In this document: positions 35,640 to 64,000 of the stretch, piece after piece
Numbering within the stretch: the stretch's first letter is position 1
How the letters are laid out: every line of letters begins with the position of its first letter
Source of the DNA: Aquila chrysaetos chrysaetos
Taxonomy: Eukaryota > Chordata > Aves > Accipitriformes > Accipitridae
Assembly (NCBI RefSeq): GCF_900496995.4
Contig: NC_044030.1
Location: 76,920,017-76,984,016 of the forward strand
Length of the DNA stretch: 64,000 bases
Direction of reading: 5' to 3'
Program-made: the position numbers and the translations under genes
Notes under the pieces: model-generated
What the model saw: the letters and a program-made list of their open reading frames with translations, nothing else
Told to the model about the DNA's origin: nothing
Databases searched by the model: none

Positions 35640-36500
35640 AAATAGTTTAAGTTTTTCTGTCCCCTTTTTCCAGAGCAAACCTGTGCAGTCATGGTCTTGA
35701 CACTGCCTGGAGCTGCTGTGAGCCCAGAGGCTGTGCCCTGGGTGTGTGGGAGAGCAAGGGCAGAGATACCGTCATCCTCTGTGCCTCCAGGGAGCTGGCA
35801 GCAGAGCCAGATGGTTTCACAAAGCAAAGGTGTGCCAGATGGCCTGTCCTACCCGTGCTTTGCATGCTGACTGTTTACTCGATCAGTGTCGTTTGGAGCC
35901 TGGAGAAGTGGTTTTGGGTGAAGCACACAGCTCCGAGGTCTGATGTCCACTGTGCTGCGCTAGACAGGGACAGCAGCAGGGTCAAGACCTGTGCCTGTGT
36001 GTCCCTGGGGGTCTGCACCAACTGTGCTGTGTGGCTCTGGGCCCCTCTACCGCAGGGAGCAGGGGTCAAGGGGCACCTGCTCCTGCCTGCTGTTTGGTGC
36101 AGCTAATTTTGGGTGAGGAAGGTCCCACGGCCACAAAAGCCTAGCCTTTGGCAAGCCTTGCCTTCCACAAGAGGGAAGAAATGGTTGGGAGCTGCAAGGC
36201 CAGGAGGCAAACGGGGCCGTGAACACCGGAGGGGCACAGAGGGGCTTCGAGCGGGCTTTGCCCCCCGGTTCCTTTGGGAAAATTACCTCAGCAGGTCTGA
36301 TCCCCCCTTGGTGAGTGGGGCCAGGGCCACTTGGCTCCAGCCGAGTTTCTGGCCCCAAAGGAAATGCCACCCGGGTAGGGACGTGGGGATGCGAGCACCC
36401 AACCGGACTGGGAACCGGGGCTTGGAGGGCCGAGGGTCGTCCAGTCCGGCCCTGCCAAAAAAATCAGCCAGGGAGAAGAAAACCCGCCAAAAACGTAAAT
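35640..36500. other. FANCG-VCP intergenic spacer
   Basis: About 0.9 kb between the FANCG polyA signal and the VCP CpG island. No gene or repeat recognised. Confidence 0.6.
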
Positions 36501-36699
36501 AAACGGGGGAAAAGGGATGCCGGTGGCTTTGGGTGGAGGGGAAGGGCCGGGCCGCCGCACACACCCCTTCACCCGAGGGAAAGGAGCCCTCCGGAGTGCT
36601 CCCCCCGCACCCCCGGCCGTGCCGCCCCCGCCCGCCGCCCCGCCGGCTGAGACCCGCCGCGCTCAGCGCACCCGCCAGCCTGCCCGAGTGCCCGCCTCT

Positions 36700-37264
36700 C
36701 GCCCCTTCCGATTGGCTGCAAGCCTGACGCCCCTTTCCCTTTCCTCGGGCGCTAGCCAATCGCGAGGCGACACTAACGCGGAGGGCCGTCGGGGCGGGAC
36801 TTCTCGCCCGGATTTTCCCATTGGTGGATTTTTGTCATCGGCTGGCCGACCAGCGTTGCCCGGTAGAAGAGCCACGGCAGGGGCGGCGCTACGATTGGCT
36901 GACTAGTGCTGCGCTTGGCTCGTGACGATTGGGAAGGGAAAAGGAGAGGGGCGGGGCGAAGGAGAGAGAGCGCCCGTTCTTTTTTTCCCCCCGCCTCGTC
37001 CTCCCCGCTTCCGCCCCTCCCATTGGCTGAGGCGCTGGCCGGGCGGTATTTCGATTGGTCAGCGCACGCTGTTGCTAGGCAGGCGAGGGGGCGCGGGGCG
37101 GAGCTCCCTCTTCCGATGAGTCGGCTCTGAGCTTCAGTCAGCGCGAAGCGCCGCGACTCGCCGCCGCCGCCAGCCTGTCCGAGACCCGCCGCCCGCCGCC
37201 GCCGCCGCCCGCCCTGAGGAGCCGCCGCCGCCCGCCTCCCCTCGCCCCTTCCCCCCCCAGCGCC
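36700..37264 (+). promoter_or_regulatory. VCP CpG-island promoter with seven CCAAT boxes
   Basis: A CpG-rich promoter without a TATA box. CCAAT boxes (NF-Y sites) occur at 36711-36715, 36820-36824, 36894-36898, 36928-36932, 37022-37026 and 37054-37058 as ATTGG, and at 36756-36760 as CCAAT. Several sit in the ATTGGCT context NF-Y prefers. An X-box-like GTTGCTAGGCAGG lies near 37070. The GC-rich 5' UTR probably begins around 37130; its start is inferred. Confidence 0.8.
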
Positions 37265-59689
<22,425 letters not shown>

Positions 59690-60008
59690 CTGGCTGTCCT
59701 CAGTGGACCAAACTCCAAATCAGGCCACGTTGTACAAGGAAAAATCCAATGTTCAATGGACTCTTGGCTTCTTCATTCCTCAGTCAGAACAGTGTAGCTG
59801 CACGTCAGACTTTGTACAGGGAATGTTTTCTGCAAACACAAATCCAGACCGTTGTTCAGGTGGGAGGCAGACAGTGAATTAACAAGGAGGGGAACTGACT
59901 TAATTTCTGAGAAATTTCTGTTCTAGTTTATGTGGCAGAATCAGCAGCTTTAGCAAAGGGTACAACGCTAGCCTGTATAAAAAAAAAAAAAAAACAAAAC
60001 ACAAAAAT

Positions 60009-60027
60009 AATAAAAAAAATTAATAAA
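60009..60027 (+). terminator. VCP polyadenylation signals
   Basis: Two AATAAA hexamers (60009-60014 and 60022-60027) in an A-rich stretch about 320 bp after the VCP stop. Confidence 0.8.
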
Positions 60028-63000
60028 AATCCTCCAAAACTCTAGCCAGGCCCCAGCAGTTCCTTTTTGTGGTGCTGGCGCTGTCTCTTAAATGTGTGTC
60101 TCTGGTGCTGTCCGAGCACTCCTCGCTCTGCTGGAATCCATCTGTACGTGCGCTTCCCTGCTGCCTACGGGGTTGCTCTTCATTCTTAACACCTCTTAGC
60201 TCACATTAAGGGAAGAAACCGGTTTGGCAGTGTCTCTCCGCAGCCCTGGCTTGGCAGCCTGCACCGAGTAAGAGATCCTGGCAGCAGGTATCTGGTGTTG
60301 CTTCTCCGGCGCTGGCCGTGAGCCGTCGGCTCTCCTGCTGCTTTGGCTCCTCTGCAGCAAAGGACTTCTCCAGCAATCCCTGTCTCATCCACCCTGGCTG
60401 AAGGCAGGCACAAGGGGCCACTTGGGCTGTCTCTGGGCTTTGTATTGCAGTGTGACACTGCTGTGGTTAGGGAAGAGGGGAGCTTCAGCATGACATTTCT
60501 TGCATCCCCTTGGGTTTCTGATGACAGTCTGGGATCTCTGGTGCCAGCTGGCCCCGTGCTGTGCCCCACACTCAGTAGAAGGGTTCTGATTGTGGTTCTC
60601 CTTCCTTTCCACTTCTACCTCGCTGCCTTGCTCCTTGGTTTATTTTCCCTTCTCTGAACTGAAAAATGTGCTATTGCTGTGCTTCTTTGTGTGTTATGCA
60701 AGAGAAGCCCTGGGTCTGCTCCCATCATGCACACAGGAGCGGGGTGGGAGGCTGGATGCATCCCAGCCCTGAGCCCAAGGGGGGGAGCCTGTTCGTGGCT
60801 GTAGGACATATGGAGCGCCCGCGTACTCTCGGCTTTTAGGGGGCTGCAGGAACTGAGGGTTTCTGCAGAGAGGGTTAAATGCAAATGGTGTGGCAGAAGG
60901 TTGCCCCAGGCTTTGGGGGATGGAGAGGGCAACCTTCCCCCCACTGCATGGAGTTGTATGGGGCCTGGGAGTTTCTGCCCTAATAAAGCCTGGCAGATCT
61001 TGGAGGGCTCCATCAAACCAGCTCAATTTAAGGGGAGAGGCGAGTCTCAAAATGGCAGAAGGACAGGACTACCTGTGAGAGGGGGCTTGTGCGTAGCAGT
61101 GGGGAGAAACGAGCTGAAATTGGGAACACTGTGTTTAAAATAGCACAACCTCCTGCTGGGGTAGGAGGCCACGTAGGCCCCCGGGGAGGGTGGGCAGCTC
61201 AGGTGCTCTGTCCTACTTCAGAGTGCTCTGCCAGCACCGCTCCTGCCCTGTCCTCATGCTACCTCTGTTAGAGAAAACGCTGCTGCTCGCTCCTGCAGGG
61301 ACGCTGGCCGTCACCTCCTCCCCTGCCCCACACCAGCCCTTTTTTTGGGTCAACTAGCAGCTGGAAGCTTTTACTCCAGGGCTGCTTCCCTGCCTGTGCT
61401 TCTCCCCGCTGCTCTGCAGGGACGCAAATGCTGGTTTTGCTTTCGTGTCCCACTGCTTCACCAGTGCAACCCGGGAGAGAGGCAGCTCCAGCCAGGGCGG
61501 GGAGAAACCAGGAACCAGCCCCTTTCAGCCACCAGGGAAGGGGGAAAGGGCTGCCCTGTACCCCTGCCAGGAGCTCTCCAGGACTCTCCCCAAAGCCTTC
61601 CTTGGCTCTGGCAGGGGGTGGGTTTCTTCCTGCCGCTTTGGGACCATCAGCACCCAGCGAGTGCTCAGGCAAGATCCATCCTGGCATCTCTGCCTGCGGT
61701 GGAGGCCGCGGCAAGCAGGGCATGGGGTGGTGGCGTGCATGTCCCGGCTCCCGGCAGCCCAAGTCTTCCCTACTGCCTCTCCTAATTGCAAATGCTAATT
61801 AAATCCAGCAGCGGGGCTGGAAAACCTCATCTTTCTTCCCTGCCACCTGGGCACATGGTGGGTACAGCACCCACGGGAGCTCTGGGAGCATCTCCCCCCA
61901 CCCTGGAGCAGTGTAAACCTGCTGGGGGACTGAGGGTGTCCCCCAAATCAGCACCTGCAGCAGCCGGGGAGCTTGGCTGGGCCTCCCCACCCCCATGAAC
62001 CCCCAGCAGCCCCGGGAGAGCAGTTGATGCTGGGGACTGGGTTTGGCCCCAGCCCCCCTTTCTAGGGGCCGCCCCCCCCCCCAGCAGAGACCCCTGGTAG
62101 CTGCAGGGGCAAGAGCCTTCCCGCGGCACTCTCCTCCCCTGCCCAGCTCCTTGCTGGGGGGACTGGGCAGCCCCCAAAGGTGCTGGGAGAGGAAGGGGCT
62201 GCTGGCTGAGTCTTGCCCTCCATGGTGTGGGACTAGTGAGGGGGTCAGCTGAGGGCAGCCCTTTCGTTACCACCATGCTCGGCATCTCCCTGTGCCCCCC
62301 TGGGGCTCCCCGTGTGGCCCCAGAACCACGTCGTCATCATTGTCGTGTGTGTGTCCCCCCCCCCAGCCCTACAGCCGGTCCCCACTGGGACCATGCGACC
62401 TCCTAGGGGCTGCGTCCCAGCCACGGTGGGTGCAGGATGGGGGACCCCCTCCCCGGCCAAGGTGCTGGGGTGAGAGGCGGGTCCCTGACCCAAGGGATTG
62501 GGGCCCTCCTGCAGCACCCCAAAACCCTGCGAGCCCGGCAGGCGCTCTTGCCAGCAGAGGGCAGGCAGCGGCCGCGCTCGGCGGGTCCCCCGTCCCACTC
62601 CGGACCTGGCACAGCCGCGCTGTGGGCATCCCTGCCCCGTGGGCATCCCAAGGACATCCCCTCCCCATGGCTATGCCTGCCCCAAGGGCATCCCCCCGCC
62701 ACAGGCGTCCGTCCTCCACGGGTATCCCCTGCTCCATGGATGTGCCCTCCCTATTGACATCCACTGCCCCATGGGCATCCCTTCTCCATAAAGTGTTCCT
62801 GCTCCAAGGGTTTCCCCTCCCCGCGGCCATCCCCTGCCCCGTGGGCATCCCCGGCAGCACTGTCAGCCCCCATGGCCGTTGTGGGGCTGTGCTGGCTCTG
62901 CCTCCCCCCAGTCTGCCCAGCCCATTATCTGCTCCCAGCCCTGTCTGCTGTGTGGGCTGCAGGGTTGGGTTTTTGTGGGGTGATTTCGTGGGCCTGCGCT

Positions 63001-63400
63001 GTCGCCTGGGAGGGGGCAGTGAGCCATGGCCCCCATTTGGGGTTCAGTAGCCTCTGCCCAAGCCCCTCCTGAGGCACAACACCCATGGGTTTTTGCGCTC
63101 ATCGCCTGTCCTTGCGTCCTGCTCCTGCTAGGAGCTTATGGGCAAGGTTTTCCTGGTGTCAGCAGGACTTTCCCTGGGTGCAACTTGTGCTGCTGCCTCT
63201 GGCCCTGCCCCAGGGCCCCTCTGAGAAGAGCTGGGCACTGCTGTCTCTCCAGTCCCCCCCCCGGGCAGCCAGCGAGGAGCCCCCTTCACCAACCCGTTCC
63301 CAGCTGCACACCCCACTGCCCGTGTCAGCCACGTCCCGGGATCCCCAAGGGGATGGAGAGCCCCTGACCGGTTCCCCTGCTCCTGACCCCTGGCAATGTG
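60028..63400. other. GC-rich intergenic sequence downstream of VCP
   Basis: I found no exon structure I could support. The stretch is GC-rich, with C and G runs, and contains a degenerate minisatellite at 62625-62857. Open frames here look like GC-rich noise. Confidence 0.55.
62625..62857. repeat. Degenerate ~24-bp minisatellite
   Basis: About nine imperfect copies of a unit resembling CCCCATGGGCATCCC plus a C-rich spacer; unit length varies between roughly 21 and 30 bp. Confidence 0.75.
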
Positions 63401-63736
63401 GTTAGCACAACTAATGCCATTTTAAGAGGCGAGCAGCCATTCTCGGTGACCGAGCAGGTCACATATATGTTCCTGTTCCCTCATTATCAGGCCCTGAAGG
63501 TGCTGTCCACCAATTAGACAAAACAAACAGATTTCTTCTTCATCTCCCTGCCAGCCTCAAAGTTCCTGCGTACCAGGCTGGTTACTTCTTTATCAGTTCT
63601 GAAGGTCCCAGGCACCCGGCCAGCCCGGTGGTGGGGACGACCCTGGCACAGACCCCCCCGTCCCCGCTGCCTGCGTGAGCGCAGCCCAGCATCTCCCATC
63701 ACAACATGCTCCAAGGAAGTATATTTTTTAAAATAC

Positions 63737-63742
63737 TTTATT
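63737..63742 (-). terminator. Possible polyadenylation signal of a convergent - strand gene
   Basis: AATAAA on the - strand. In human the gene convergent with VCP on this side is DNAJB5; that this is its 3' end is inference from synteny only. Confidence 0.3.
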
Positions 63743-63770
63743 TCTTCATTTCTCTCAATACTGACATTAC

Positions 63771-63793
63771 AAAAAAAAAAAAAAAAAAAAAAA
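63771..63793. repeat. Poly-A run
   Basis: 23 consecutive A residues next to an AT-rich patch. Confidence 0.95.
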
Positions 63794-64000
63794 TTACAAA
63801 AAAACCCACTATAAAACATTCAGGTCTCATTGAAACCGAGAAAAACAAAGCAGCTTGCATCTGCGCGCTGGCCTGTCTTCTCGCTCACGGTGTCCACCAG
63901 GTTTCTCTACATCGAACTCCACAGGGACCAGTGGAGGGAACTGGTGGTGTCCCCTCACCGGCCAAACCAGGCAATTAATTAAGCAGCGTCTAACGGGTCT

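Noticed and set aside
62292-63050. 252-codon open frame downstream of VCP
   Set aside because: It follows a GC-rich tandem repeat and has no recognisable domain or splice context; low stop density is expected from the composition.

Overview
The window is vertebrate nuclear DNA, almost certainly from a bird. The evidence is GC-rich exons with GT-AG introns, CR1-type LINE tails ending in ATTCT-like motifs, and a family of LTRs ending in a CCAGGACA-type terminus that I know from avian genomes. I cannot name the species. Three host genes lie head to tail on the + strand in an order also found on human 9p13.3: the 3' part of PIGO (GPI ethanolamine phosphate transferase 3), complete FANCG (Fanconi anaemia core-complex TPR protein) and complete VCP (p97 AAA+ ATPase). 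All exon phases close, giving 923 complete PIGO codons, 676 FANCG residues and 806 VCP residues, the last equal to human VCP.

Layout: 1-4297 is the 5' half of an endogenous retrovirus (copy 1, - strand) inside a PIGO intron, cut by the window edge. PIGO exons run 4362-13881. A second, complete provirus of the same family (copy 2, 16445-23087, - strand, 5-bp duplication AAATA) lies between PIGO and FANCG. A CpG-rich promoter and FANCG (25308-35499, polyA signal 35622) follow. Next come a CpG island with seven CCAAT boxes, VCP (37265-59689, polyA signals 60009-60027) and a GC-rich intergenic tail with a minisatellite. A possible - strand polyA signal near 63737 suggests a convergent gene beyond the window.

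The accessory content is retroviral. Both proviruses have an ERV-L-like protease/reverse transcriptase, an 18-nt primer-binding site matching tRNA-Lys1,2, no env, a gag whose first ~150 residues contain several hydrophobic segments, and a gag/pro boundary that is a single in-frame amber codon. They share two pol lesions (a stop and a frameshift after RT), so the lesions predate the separation of the two copies. Four related solo LTRs lie in FANCG and VCP introns, three with perfect 5-bp target duplications. All seven LTRs in the window are antisense to the host genes. Two of the solo LTRs lack the same ~120-bp promoter segment although they are separate insertions.

Functionally the host genes are unrelated housekeeping genes: GPI-anchor synthesis in the ER, interstrand crosslink repair, and ubiquitin-dependent protein extraction. 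The most interesting material is the twin proviruses and the LTR subfamilies.
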